Origin: Myxococcales bacterium
GTDB lineage: Bacteria > Myxococcota > UBA727 > JABDBI01
Direction: 5' to 3'
Length of the DNA stretch: 51,493 bases
Assembly: GCA_023248595.1 (NCBI GenBank)
Contig: JAHFEG010000004.1
Location: 1 to 51,493 of the forward strand
Under the pieces are notes generated by a model. That model saw only the letters and a program-made list of their open reading frames with translations. It had not been told where the DNA came from and ran no database searches. How positions within the stretch are numbered: position 1 is the first letter of the stretch; each line of letters begins with the position of its first letter. Below are positions 43,587 through 51,493 of the stretch, piece after piece. The position numbers and the translations under genes were made by a program.

Positions 43587-44105
43587 ATGGCGTTGGGTAT
43601 GGTACTGATTGTTATCGTTATAATTGCTTTTATTTCTGTGATGGCAGTGAGTTCACTTTATTCTGTCTCCGGTGTTTGGGAAAGAATAGAAAATAGGGAA
43701 TCCGGCGGTGCGGCGAAGGAAAAAATTTCTTTGGGGCAGCTAGGGCCTGTTGTGGTAGGGCGTCGGGAATTAGCAGGGGGATATCAGACTTTTTTTGGTA
43801 TTGCCTTGGCCAGAACGATTTGGCTAAAACGACGAGACTATGGCTCAACAATCTTAATGCAACAAGGATTTCCTAAAGAGATTGTAAGCCAGCTGGAAGG
43901 TCAAGTTTTAGTGCGCTTTAAACTGCGTCTATCGAAAGACAAATTGTTTCTCGAGGGTGTTTTGATTCCTTATAAAATTGAATTTACGCATCAACCGCCT
44001 ACGATCACTAGTATGCATGCATTGGATGCTATCCCTAGGAAGTATCATCGGGCGGAGTTGATCTCTATTAAAACAGCGACAAGCGTGAGCGCTGTTTCAA
44101 AATAG
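43587..44105 (+). CDS. Membrane-anchored protein, unknown function
   Basis: A 172-residue protein with an N-terminal transmembrane helix (about residues 2-26, VLIVIVIIAFISVMAVSSLY). A soluble domain with several predicted beta-strands follows (ISLGQLGPVVVGRRELAGG, VLVRFKLRLSKDKLFLEGVL). No family is recognised. It begins one base after the proS stop with AAGGAG as ribosome binding site, so it is co-transcribed with proS. Its 3' end overlaps the convergent second S8 protease gene by 38 bases, giving antisense overlap of the two transcripts. Confidence 0.72.
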   Translation: MALGMVLIVIVIIAFISVMAVSSLYSVSGVWERIENRESGGAAKEKISLGQLGPVVVGRRELAGGYQTFFGIALARTIWLKRRDYGSTILMQQGFPKEIVSQLEGQVLVRFKLRLSKDKLFLEGVLIPYKIEFTHQPPTITSMHALDAIPRKYHRAELISIKTATSVSAVSK

Positions 44106-46356
44106 TTTGCCAAATGGAATGCATGTAATGAAGAGGCTTCTTTTGGCTGTTGGCGCGATTGAGGTGGCCATTATTACTTGATTCTTCCGAATCAGATATT
44201 CCTGGTTTAAATAATAAACTGTAGCGACTTGCAACGCTTGCGGTGTTCAAACTAAATAGTTTGTATGAATTAGATTTTGTTTGAATGCCAATGGTCGCTG
44301 ATTTTCCATCGCTATATTCGCTGTCTTCACAATCAGTATCAAGATAGTTAAATAAAATATCGGGTTTATTTTCGAAAAAAACAACTTCAAAAGTAATGTC
44401 GTTATTGGTTAGGTTGTATTGTTGCATATTACGCCACTCTATAACGAGTTCACGTTGTGGCGCTTCTCCTAGAATGTCGTAAAAAATTCCGGAATTAAAA
44501 TTGTCTTCAATCGGTTTTAAATCATCCCAATAAGGTGAAACCAAAGAAACCCATCCAGGACTGGGCAAGGGTAAATTATAGAAATTAGGAAGAAGGCTGT
44601 CCGTTAAACTAATTGTTCCATTGCTGCCGATGTATAAGATAAAGTGGCTGGCGCCTCCTCCTGCAAATGGAAATGCAAACGGAGAATTTAGAATGGAGAT
44701 TGTCTCGTCGCCCGAGTCTAATTTTATTCCGTTAACGTTGCGATATTCAAAAGCAGGACTGCTGACTTGGCCGTATGTTTGCCAATTGCTAGAGTTGTAG
44801 ATATTAATAAAAGTGACATCCTTTTGGCTAAAGGCAAATTGATATGTGCCAAGAGTATCAGGTATCCATTCTCTGGTGGCGATACCATCATGAGCGCTTA
44901 AGTCATTTTTGGTTCCATCATCAGGGATAATAAAATTTTTGTTATTATTAATGATAGCGTTAACGTTGCCTAATGAATTTCCGCAATTAATGTTGATAGC
45001 TGATAGCAGAATTTTTGAACCGATTTCAAAACTGATGGCATCTGAAGGCGGTGAAGTGTGAATTGCTAAAATTTGATTTTCACAGTTAAGCGCGCCAGAA
45101 TTTTCATCATCATAGGCTCTTATTAATTTTCCTGTGAGCGTACTGGTTTTTAAGGCATTTAAGCTTTTACCGCTGGCAATAATGCGATTTTTGATGTTGC
45201 TCCAATTGGCATTGCTATCGTAAGCTTTAATGAGACCGGCGAGCCCTGTCACAAAGGGGGTTGCCATTGAGGTTCCGTCCATTTCACCATAATCTTGTAC
45301 GATTGTACTTAAGATGCTGACACCCGGAGCTGCTGCTTGGACAGTGTAGCGACCATAATTAGAAAAATTAGCTAATTTTCCATTGCGATCAATGGCTGCA
45401 ACAGAAATGATATTCGGCAAAATATAATTACTTGGATAGAAGTTTTTTCGATCATTGTCAGCGCTGTTATTGCCAGCTGCTGTTACAAATAGAATGCCTT
45501 CCTTTAGATGGTTCGAAATCGCTTCATAGAGGGCCTGAGAATAATCACCGCCTCCCCAAGAATTATTTGTGGCGATAATATTCGCGTTTAATGTGCTAAA
45601 GTAATCGAGGCAGGTAATGGCGTCGGAAACACTTCCGCTGCCAAAAGAATCTAAGAATTTGCAGGAAATAATTTGGGCATTTTGCAGGATGCCACTAATG
45701 CCAATTTGGTTGTTTCCAGTAGCGGCGATAATACCGGCAACATGGGAACCATGGTTGTTATCATCTAACGGATTTCCCGAACCGTTGATAACATTGATGC
45801 CATACACATCGTCTATGTAACCGTTGCGATCATCGTCAATTTGATTGTTGGCAATTTCTTTGGGGTTGACCCATAAATTTTTGACGAGGTCAGGATGATT
45901 GTAATCTATGCCTGTATCAATGATGCCTATAACGACATTGGAATTATCTGCAAAAATTGCCCATGCCTCTGGTGCGTTGATGTCGATGTCGTTCTTTCCG
46001 CTATAAAGGCCCATGTTTTGAAGCCCCCACTGTGAAGAAAAGCGTTCATCGTTAGGTGCGTCTGCAATATTGACACGATAATCGTGCTCCGCATAAATCA
46101 CCTCAGGATGTTTTCTATATAATTCAAGCGCGCTATTCGCCTCTTTTTCTGTTGGAAACTGGAGCGCTTCTAAATCTTTTATGCTTTTGAACTGCCGGAC
46201 ATGGTTGGCCATGGACTGTGAATACAGTTTCTTTTTCTCTGTAGCCGCGCATGATTTTTTGAATTTAACTAAAAGACGGCTTTCCGTGCTGCTGCTTTGT
46301 GAAGCATAAAATGAGATAAGAATAGGAATAATAAAGGCAATTATGTTTTTATTCAT
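44068..46356 (-). CDS. Large secreted subtilisin-like protease (S8)
   Basis: A 762-residue exported protease with a signal peptide (cleavage near residue 23) and a propeptide. The triad is Asp147 (VIGIIDTGIDYNHPDL), His202 (NNHGSHVAGIIA) and Ser363 (MDGTSMATPF), with Asn296 in the oxyanion hole. The catalytic domain ends near 400. The long C-terminal half (about 420-745) is probably beta-rich, with a FILYIGSNGTISL and PNFYNLPLPSPGWVSLVSPY segment and a nidogen-like VVFFENKPDILFNY. It differs clearly from the S8 protease at 40032, sharing only the catalytic core. The start is ATG; no ribosome binding site is clear. Confidence 0.93.
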   Translation of the reverse strand: MNKNIIAFIIPILISFYASQSSSTESRLLVKFKKSCAATEKKKLYSQSMANHVRQFKSIKDLEALQFPTEKEANSALELYRKHPEVIYAEHDYRVNIADAPNDERFSSQWGLQNMGLYSGKNDIDINAPEAWAIFADNSNVVIGIIDTGIDYNHPDLVKNLWVNPKEIANNQIDDDRNGYIDDVYGINVINGSGNPLDDNNHGSHVAGIIAATGNNQIGISGILQNAQIISCKFLDSFGSGSVSDAITCLDYFSTLNANIIATNNSWGGGDYSQALYEAISNHLKEGILFVTAAGNNSADNDRKNFYPSNYILPNIISVAAIDRNGKLANFSNYGRYTVQAAAPGVSILSTIVQDYGEMDGTSMATPFVTGLAGLIKAYDSNANWSNIKNRIIASGKSLNALKTSTLTGKLIRAYDDENSGALNCENQILAIHTSPPSDAISFEIGSKILLSAININCGNSLGNVNAIINNNKNFIIPDDGTKNDLSAHDGIATREWIPDTLGTYQFAFSQKDVTFINIYNSSNWQTYGQVSSPAFEYRNVNGIKLDSGDETISILNSPFAFPFAGGGASHFILYIGSNGTISLTDSLLPNFYNLPLPSPGWVSLVSPYWDDLKPIEDNFNSGIFYDILGEAPQRELVIEWRNMQQYNLTNNDITFEVVFFENKPDILFNYLDTDCEDSEYSDGKSATIGIQTKSNSYKLFSLNTASVASRYSLLFKPGISDSEESSNNGHLNRANSQKKPLHYMHSIWQTILKQRSRLSLF

Positions 46357-46413
46357 ATGAATTTATTTTGTTAATATATTAAATATATACTAAAACAACA
46401 GCTGGAAAATTGC

Positions 46414-46447
46414 GCTATTTTGCATAATTTAAATTTTGCAAAATAGC
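46414..46447. repeat. Perfect 11-bp inverted repeat over the lipase stop codon
   Basis: GCTATTTTGCA (46414-46424) and TGCAAAATAGC (46437-46447) are perfect inverted repeats around a 12-base AT-rich loop. The right arm encodes the end of the lipase, and the stop codon (46429-46431) falls in the loop. It may act as a transcription terminator or stabilise the message 3' end, but no U tract follows on the minus strand. Confidence 0.6.
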
Positions 46448-47505
46448 CGATTTAGGCTGGCGGCATAGGCAGCTGGCGGGTGATCCGTCACACCGGACTT
46501 GTCATTTTTTGCCAATGTTCGTGTGTTATCTGGTTCTGGAAGTAGCGCAAACCCCGCTTGTGGAGGGGTTGTGCTAGTATTAGTTTCTAATCGGACTTCA
46601 GGACCAAATTGCCTGTAGTCTTTGTTTAGCCAGCCCATTACGAAAGGCACTTTATCATTATGATTGGTGAATCGAATAAGTGGAATTGTGGAGGAAAAGT
46701 CTTCTATGAAAGTAAGCGCTCCGCTGGCGTCGGTGATTTGCGGCTGGCCAAAAGTAATTAGGGTTTCAATGGTGTACTTGTCTGCTGTCAACATCAAGGC
46801 TAAAATGGTGGCAACGGCACCGCCTAAACTGTGTCCAGCGAGGCGAATTTTTTTATTGGGGTTTTGATCAATACTCGTCTTTAGAATTTCATAAACGCTT
46901 TGAGTTGTCTGAAGAAATCCGTTATGAATTTTCATGCCCAACTTGGGTGCATCAACAAGATGAAAGCGCAAATCAACCAGCCAGTTAGTCAGTGTTTCGG
47001 AGCCTAAAAAAACAATCCATTGCGCATCTTGGTCAACAAAGTAAAAATAGCGAACTTTTCCATAAGAGCTAACGGCGACCGTAATGGTTTCTTTTTTCAG
47101 GGTGGTCTCTAGATTGGTTTTTGCTGAAGTATTCCAGGTGCCGCTTGGTGATTCTTGTATCCCTGATTGAATAAGCGCCATGGCTTGGCAAGTTTTCTCA
47201 GCATTAAAAGGAGTACTGGGGGTAGATTTTTTTTTGCTGTCAACACTGGTTGGGCAGATAGGGCCTGGCACTACGGGGCCGCATTGAGATAAAAATTGTA
47301 AATCTCGCAGGTAAGTAGTCTGAAAAAATCCTTGTTTTCTTTTTAAGGAAGGATTATGGGGACAAAAAGCTGAGCGCTCTGGGCAATTGGTCGGAGGCAG
47401 GGAAGCGCAGCTGCCAGATACTAGAACGCAGCAGAGGCTAGTCGCTAAGAATAAGAATTGATGCGAGACGTTTGATTCAGATCGAGCTGTCTTTTGGCGC
47501 CGCAT
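46429..47505 (-). CDS. Secreted lipase, class 3 family (paralogue 1)
   Basis: An exported alpha/beta hydrolase of about 358 residues. From the ATG at 47505 the N-terminus has RRQK and a hydrophobic stretch ending in GSC. A Cys-rich region follows, with CPERSAFCP, QCGPVVPGPICP and AEKTCQAMALIQSGI. The lipase core has the strand WIVFLGSETLTNWLVDL, the nucleophile elbow LAGHSLGGAVAT (Ser about 226), the Asp in NHNDKVPFV, and the His in DHPPAAY. It closely resembles the lipase at 50289 in all Cys and catalytic positions. Upstream ATGs at 47520 and 47544 are alternative starts; 47505 has GGGG at a better spacing. Confidence 0.88.
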   Translation of the reverse strand: MRRQKTARSESNVSHQFLFLATSLCCVLVSGSCASLPPTNCPERSAFCPHNPSLKRKQGFFQTTYLRDLQFLSQCGPVVPGPICPTSVDSKKKSTPSTPFNAEKTCQAMALIQSGIQESPSGTWNTSAKTNLETTLKKETITVAVSSYGKVRYFYFVDQDAQWIVFLGSETLTNWLVDLRFHLVDAPKLGMKIHNGFLQTTQSVYEILKTSIDQNPNKKIRLAGHSLGGAVATILALMLTADKYTIETLITFGQPQITDASGALTFIEDFSSTIPLIRFTNHNDKVPFVMGWLNKDYRQFGPEVRLETNTSTTPPQAGFALLPEPDNTRTLAKNDKSGVTDHPPAAYAASLNRLFCKI

Positions 47506-47576
47506 ACTACCCCAAGGCATATTTGATACGAACCCCTTGTCCATCGTACCATTGAAGCTGTTTTTTTAGCAAGGCA

Positions 47577-47601
47577 ACTGTACTAAAAATTTGGGTACAG
47601 T
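47577..47601. promoter_or_regulatory. Inverted repeat between the lipase and lysC-lysA genes
   Basis: ACTGTAC (47577-47583) and GTACAGT (47595-47601) form a 7-base inverted repeat with an 11-base spacer in the 150-190 base gap between the divergent lipase and lysC-lysA genes. It is a candidate operator. The spacing does not fit the E. coli LexA box. Confidence 0.35.
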
Positions 47602-47694
47602 CATATTAATAACGTGCTAAATTGCAGCCAACTCTTGGTCGTTTATTTGTGATGAAAGTCATGTTAATACCTCAAGACAAAATCGAGGTGGAAA

Positions 47695-50259
47695 TTGGCG
47701 TCACAGGATTGGATCATACGAAAATTTGGGGGAACCAGTGTTAGTTCTGTGCAAAAATGGCAAATAATTTCTGAAATTCTCAAAACAGGAAAAGAGAAAA
47801 ACAAAAAGCAGCTGGTTGTTTGTTCTGCATTAAGTGGTGTCTCTAATACTCTAGAAAAAATGATTACCAATGCAAAACTTGGTAATTTTCAAAAAGACTT
47901 AGATCTCGTTCTTAATACCCACAATGTATTAGCGCGTGCGATGGGATTTAAAGATGCTAAAGAAATTATTGATGAAGAACTAGAATGCTTGCAACGGTTA
48001 GTAATAGGCATTAGCCTTCTTCGATTTTCTTCGCCTCAGATCAATGCACAAATCATGGGGCTTGGCGAGATCATGGCGACTAAATTAGCCGCAGCTTGGC
48101 TTGGCAAAGAAGGGCACAAGGCCCAATGGCTAGATGCTAGAGATTATTTATTGGGGCAAGGCCCCCATGAATCTGCTTTTTGTCAGGTATCGCTTGATAA
48201 AAAAATGATAGCGTCGTTGCAGAAAGCCGGAGCAGATATTTTTGTAACCCAAGGCTTTATTGCGCGGAACAAGCTTGGTGAAAGCGTAGTCCTTGGGCGG
48301 GGAGGCTCAGATACCTCTGCTGCTTATTTTGGCGTTATGCTCGGTGCTGAAAAGGTGGAAATCTGGACGGATGTCCCAGGCATGTTTACTTCAAATCCCC
48401 ATGAAATTTCTGAAGCTTTATTGCTGCCAAATTTAGATTATGACGAGGCTCAAGAACTTGCTTCTTCGGGAGCGAAGGTGCTTCATCCTCGATGTATTGA
48501 ACCATTGCGTCAAGAAAAAATTCCTCTTGAAATATGTTGGACAGAACGTCCGCAGGTACAAGGTACTCAGATTTCAGCTGTTGCATCGCATGAAGGGCAA
48601 TATTTAAAAGCAGTGATTTGTAAAAGAGGGGTTTATCTTATTAGCATTAGCTCCATCGGCATGTGGCAGAAAGTAGGGTTTTTGGCTGATATTTTTTCCT
48701 GTTTTAAAGAGCATGGATTATCAGTTGATCTGATATCAACTTCACAAAATAACGTTAGTGTCACCTTGGATCCCTTGTTAAGTCCATTACATGGTACTTC
48801 GTTAGAAGCATTAATGACAAGTTTGCAAGTTTTTTGCCAGGCGCAATGTATTGGGCCATGCGCAACGATCAGTTTAATTGGGAAAGGCGCTAAATCAATT
48901 ATTCATGAGTTGAATCCCTTGGGAGAATTGCTGCAGGAAAAACGTGTGTATATGATTTCTCATTCTGCCAGCGATATTAATTACAGTTTTGTAGTCGATG
49001 AGGAAGAAGCAACACGTATTTGTCAAAATTTGCATTCAGATTTTTTCTCTGGTCCCATGTCAGAAAAAGTGTTTGGTCCTTCCTGGGATGCTTTGCATCG
49101 TTCTGAATTTTCTAAAGAAGGAGTTTCTAGTCCTTGGTGGCAGAAATCTTCTCAAGAACTTTGCAAAATAGCACGACAAAAATCGCCAGCATATGTTTAC
49201 CATAAGCCGACAATTTCGGACAGATTGCTAGAGTTATCTCAACTGAAAAGTATCCACAGTTTCTTTTACGCATTAAAAGCGAATCATCACGAAGAGATAT
49301 TGAGGACAGTCCAGGAACATGGATTTGGGTTTGAGTGTGTTTCCCTGGAAGAAGTCTTATATGTGAAAAAAATATTTCCTAATTTGCCTGAAGACAAAAT
49401 CCTTTTCACGCCTAGCTTTACAAAAGTCGAAGACTTTGTTGTGGCTTTTAATTTAGGTTGTAATGTCACTGTCGATAATCTTTGGCTTTTAGAAAACCAC
49501 CAGAAAATATTTTCTGGAAAGAAATTTTTACTGCGAATCGATCCGCAAACACCTCGCGGACATCATAAGCATGTTAGAACGGCTGGTGTGCAATCTAAAT
49601 TTGGCATTGCTCTTGATGACCTTGACGGATTGCCTGCATTGCTTCAGAAAATAAATGCAACTGTGATTGGACTGCATGCGCATACAGGCAGCGGTGTGCT
49701 TGCCGCGGATAATTGGAAAAAAAATGCGTTACTTCTAATTGAAGTTGCTAAAAAATTTCCTTCAGTTTCTATTTTGAATATTGGTGGTGGTCTTGGAATA
49801 GTTGAAAAGCCTGGCCAAAAGCCTCTAGATTTCTCATTGTTAGGAAAGTTTCTTGAAGAAATAAAAAATGCATATCCGCAGTATGATCTGTGGTTAGAGC
49901 CTGGAAGATTTGTTGTCGCTGAGGCAGGGGTCTTATTATGCAAAGTCACCCAGCTAAAAAATAAAGGTTCAAAACAATTCGTCGGACTTGAGACGGGAAT
50001 GAACTCTCTCGTTAGGCCTGCTCTTTATGGATCATACCACCCTATCGTCAATCTAACGCGCTTGATGGAAAAAACGCAGATAACTGCGGATATTGTCGGT
50101 CCTATTTGTGAATCTGGTGACGTTCTTGGCTTTAGCCGCTCCTTGCCGCAGACCCAAGAAGGAGACGTGATGCTGATTGCCAATGCTGGTGCTTATGGTC
50201 ATGTCATGAGTTCGCATTATAATCTGCGTCAGCCTGCAGATGAGGAATGGTTGTCTTAA
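47695..50259 (+). CDS. Bifunctional aspartokinase / diaminopimelate decarboxylase
   Basis: An 854-residue fusion of the first and last enzymes of lysine synthesis. The aspartokinase half (1 to about 460) has IRKFGGTSVSSVQKWQ, VVCSALSGVSNTLEKM, GRGGSDTSAAYFGVMLGAE, the WTDVPGMFTSNP loop and an ACT region (GVYLISISSIGMWQKVGFLADIF, about 310-380). A PLP-dependent LysA half follows: YALKAN with PLP-binding Lys528, GLHAHTGSGV, NIGGGLGI, LWLEPGRFVVAEAG and ICESGDVLG. It starts at TTG 47695 because GAGGTG is placed four bases before and no in-frame ATG is available. Joining the two catalytic ends may coordinate flux and lysine feedback through the ACT region. Confidence 0.95.
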   Translation: MASQDWIIRKFGGTSVSSVQKWQIISEILKTGKEKNKKQLVVCSALSGVSNTLEKMITNAKLGNFQKDLDLVLNTHNVLARAMGFKDAKEIIDEELECLQRLVIGISLLRFSSPQINAQIMGLGEIMATKLAAAWLGKEGHKAQWLDARDYLLGQGPHESAFCQVSLDKKMIASLQKAGADIFVTQGFIARNKLGESVVLGRGGSDTSAAYFGVMLGAEKVEIWTDVPGMFTSNPHEISEALLLPNLDYDEAQELASSGAKVLHPRCIEPLRQEKIPLEICWTERPQVQGTQISAVASHEGQYLKAVICKRGVYLISISSIGMWQKVGFLADIFSCFKEHGLSVDLISTSQNNVSVTLDPLLSPLHGTSLEALMTSLQVFCQAQCIGPCATISLIGKGAKSIIHELNPLGELLQEKRVYMISHSASDINYSFVVDEEEATRICQNLHSDFFSGPMSEKVFGPSWDALHRSEFSKEGVSSPWWQKSSQELCKIARQKSPAYVYHKPTISDRLLELSQLKSIHSFFYALKANHHEEILRTVQEHGFGFECVSLEEVLYVKKIFPNLPEDKILFTPSFTKVEDFVVAFNLGCNVTVDNLWLLENHQKIFSGKKFLLRIDPQTPRGHHKHVRTAGVQSKFGIALDDLDGLPALLQKINATVIGLHAHTGSGVLAADNWKKNALLLIEVAKKFPSVSILNIGGGLGIVEKPGQKPLDFSLLGKFLEEIKNAYPQYDLWLEPGRFVVAEAGVLLCKVTQLKNKGSKQFVGLETGMNSLVRPALYGSYHPIVNLTRLMEKTQITADIVGPICESGDVLGFSRSLPQTQEGDVMLIANAGAYGHVMSSHYNLRQPADEEWLS

Positions 50260-50288
50260 CACGTAAAAGTATTTTTGGTCCGCGATTA

Positions 50289-51326
50289 TTAAATCTGGCA
50301 AAACAACCGATTTAAATTATCGATGTAAGAAATTGGTGGGTGATCCGTTATGCCAGAGTTATCTCCTTTAGCGAGCGTGCGGCTGCTATCTGGTTTTAGA
50401 AGGATGGCAAAGCCAACATGATCTTGATTCGTTTCAAGCCAGACTTCTGCTCCAAAATGGAAGTAACTTTTATTTATCAAAGCCAGCATAAAAGGGACTT
50501 GATCATGATTATTAATGAATCGAATTAAGGGAACTTTTTTGGAAAATTTTGTGTTAAACAAATAAACTCCGCCAGCGGTCGTAATTTGGGGTTGGCCAAA
50601 AGTAATCAATGTATCAATTGTATGATCTTCGGCCAACATAAGAGAAAGTAGAACAGCGACTGCGCCACCAAGACTATGACCAGTGATGCGAATCTTTTTA
50701 TCTGGGTTTTGTTTGATTAGTGATTCTAAGGTGGAATAAACGCTGCTGGCTACTCCCCAAAAACCTTTATGAACTTTCATACCTATGGGCGCTGGAGCAT
50801 CGATGAAACCGGTTTGGAAATTAGCGATCCAGTTGGTGGTTGTGACAGATCCAAGGAAGACAATCCACTGTGTGTCTTTGTCTACGTAATGAAAGTATCG
50901 AACATCTCCAGAGGAAGTATACCCAACAGTGGCTTTTAAATCTTGCTCCGCTGATTTTTTCCAGATTCCCTCTGGGGACTCATCGATTCCTGAGCGAATG
51001 AGCTGCATAGCCAAACAGGTCTTATCCGCATCAAAAGGAGTGGTATTTTCAATGGCGCTTTTTTGCTGACAAGCACTTGGCTGGCAAATGGGCCCTGGCT
51101 GTGTGGGGCCGCATCTGGATAAATATTCCAAACCCCGGGTGTACATAATTGAACAAAAGCTTTCTTGAGATTGTGAGGTGGGATCTAGCGGACATAGAGC
51201 ATGGCGATCAAGACAATTTACTTTAGGTTCTATTTTTTCTCGGTGCGCGAAGCAGGGAATAGAAAAAAAGATAGCAAGAAGAATTATATGTAGAGCAATA
51301 GGGCTATCGGTTTTTACGGGTTTCAT
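50289..51326 (-). CDS. Secreted lipase, class 3 family (paralogue 2)
   Basis: A 345-residue exported lipase with a signal peptide (hydrophobic about 11-25). It resembles the lipase at 46429 throughout: CLDRHALCPLDPTS, RCGPTQPGPICQPSACQ, DKTCLAMQLIRSGIDESPEG, strand WIVFLGSVTTTNWIANF, elbow ITGHSLGGAVAVLL (Ser218), Asp in NHDQVPFM and His in DHPPISY, ending with LNRLFCQI where paralogue 1 has LNRLFCKI. The lysC-lysA gene lies between the two copies. It is convergent with lysC-lysA, 29 bases apart. Activity on triglycerides or phospholipids is expected but unproven. Confidence 0.9.
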   Translation of the reverse strand: MKPVKTDSPIALHIILLAIFFSIPCFAHREKIEPKVNCLDRHALCPLDPTSQSQESFCSIMYTRGLEYLSRCGPTQPGPICQPSACQQKSAIENTTPFDADKTCLAMQLIRSGIDESPEGIWKKSAEQDLKATVGYTSSGDVRYFHYVDKDTQWIVFLGSVTTTNWIANFQTGFIDAPAPIGMKVHKGFWGVASSVYSTLESLIKQNPDKKIRITGHSLGGAVAVLLSLMLAEDHTIDTLITFGQPQITTAGGVYLFNTKFSKKVPLIRFINNHDQVPFMLALINKSYFHFGAEVWLETNQDHVGFAILLKPDSSRTLAKGDNSGITDHPPISYIDNLNRLFCQI

Positions 51327-51396
51327 ATTTCCTCAACTCTCATCCAAGCGCATAGGGGGCCTCTTTTTTGTACCCACGCAAAGACGCTTTTACGAA

Positions 51397-51441
51397 AGGT
51401 TTGACGTTGTTCAGTAAACCTATGGTGTTAGACAAGTCTAA
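51397..51441. promoter_or_regulatory. Inverted repeats ahead of lipase 2
   Basis: TTAGACAAGTCTAA (51428-51441) is a perfect 6-base-arm palindrome with a 2-base centre. A second inverted repeat, AGGTTT (51397-51402) with AAACCT (51416-51421), lies next to it. Both are 70-115 bases upstream of the lipase start, where an operator would be expected. The regulator is unknown. Confidence 0.35.
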
Positions 51442-51493
51442 ACAGTTGGCTGTCTTGATTTCATTCTTATAAATTGATCATAAAATTAAAATA

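Noticed and set aside
47360-47505. Firm lipoprotein call for lipase 1
   Set aside because: The Cys after the hydrophobic stretch is preceded by SGS, not a standard lipobox, so only export is claimed.
47577-47601. LexA (SOS) box
   Set aside because: The arms ACTGTAC/GTACAGT are 11 bases apart, wider than the CTGT-N8-ACAG spacing of the known box.
47545-47694. Lysine riboswitch ahead of lysC-lysA
   Set aside because: The leader is too short for the five-helix lysine aptamer, and only one small inverted repeat is visible.
1-51493. CRISPR array, rRNA operon, prophage or toxin-antitoxin pair
   Set aside because: No regularly spaced repeats, rRNA sequence, phage structural genes or small paired toxin-antitoxin genes were seen; the only mobile-element trace is at 1-118.

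Overview
The window is a dense stretch of bacterial chromosome: about 45 protein genes on both strands, one tRNA and no non-coding gap longer than 200 bases. The organism is Gram-negative, shown by SecD/SecF/YajC, NagZ, an outer-membrane barrel candidate, lipoproteins and many secreted proteins. Several traits resemble Bdellovibrionota/Myxococcota-type bacteria (the old Deltaproteobacteria): two mevalonate-pathway genes, a spoIID-like/queA/tgt/yajC/secD/secF gene order, a SecF with an enlarged periplasmic domain, and a fused E1 alpha/beta 2-oxoacid dehydrogenase. Legionellales, which also use mevalonate and carry NTPDases, remain an alternative. The sequence alone does not settle this.

Layout. 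1-118 holds the end of an insertion sequence that has removed the front of an nfeD gene; the nfeD remnant and a slipin follow. 1790-5818 (minus) reads tRNA-Cys, mvaD, phosphomevalonate kinase, a MscS channel and mazG. 5866-8898 holds an AlgH/YqgE protein, an unknown basic protein, an Old Yellow Enzyme relative and trmB. 8900-15506 (plus) is a run behind a good promoter: metallophosphoesterase, recJ, a fused E2-E1 2-oxoglutarate dehydrogenase and a hotdog thioesterase. 15581-17682 encodes an outer-membrane protein and a lipoprotein of unknown function. 17731-21202 holds a fused E1 alpha/beta dehydrogenase and rarA. 21212-25732 has a secreted NTPDase, a small membrane protein, a Pit phosphate transporter with its DUF47 partner, and an unknown secreted protein. 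25795-29098 (minus) holds a phosphoglycerate dehydrogenase, nagZ, a Fur-family regulator and a ZIP metal transporter. 29736-37933 (minus) is one long run: SpoIID-like protein, queA, tgt, yajC, secD, secF, an FAD/Fe-S subunit and bolA. 38041-51326 is rich in exported proteins (a Fic protein, two subtilisin-like proteases, two paralogous lipases) and also has a DUF1003 membrane protein, proS and a fused lysC-lysA.

How the genes work together. Three enzymes that are separate polypeptides in most bacteria are single fused chains here: E2o-E1o, E1 alpha-beta, and aspartokinase-diaminopimelate decarboxylase. The exported set (NTPDase, Fic, two S8 proteases, two lipases) could degrade nucleotides, proteins and lipids of prey, a host or decaying matter. 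The NTPDase lies close to a phosphate transporter, which suggests scavenging of phosphate from nucleotides. The Fur-family regulator and ZIP transporter look like a zinc or iron uptake unit.

All calls come from reading motifs by eye. No database search was run and no CRISPR array or rRNA was seen. The only mobile-element trace is at the left edge.
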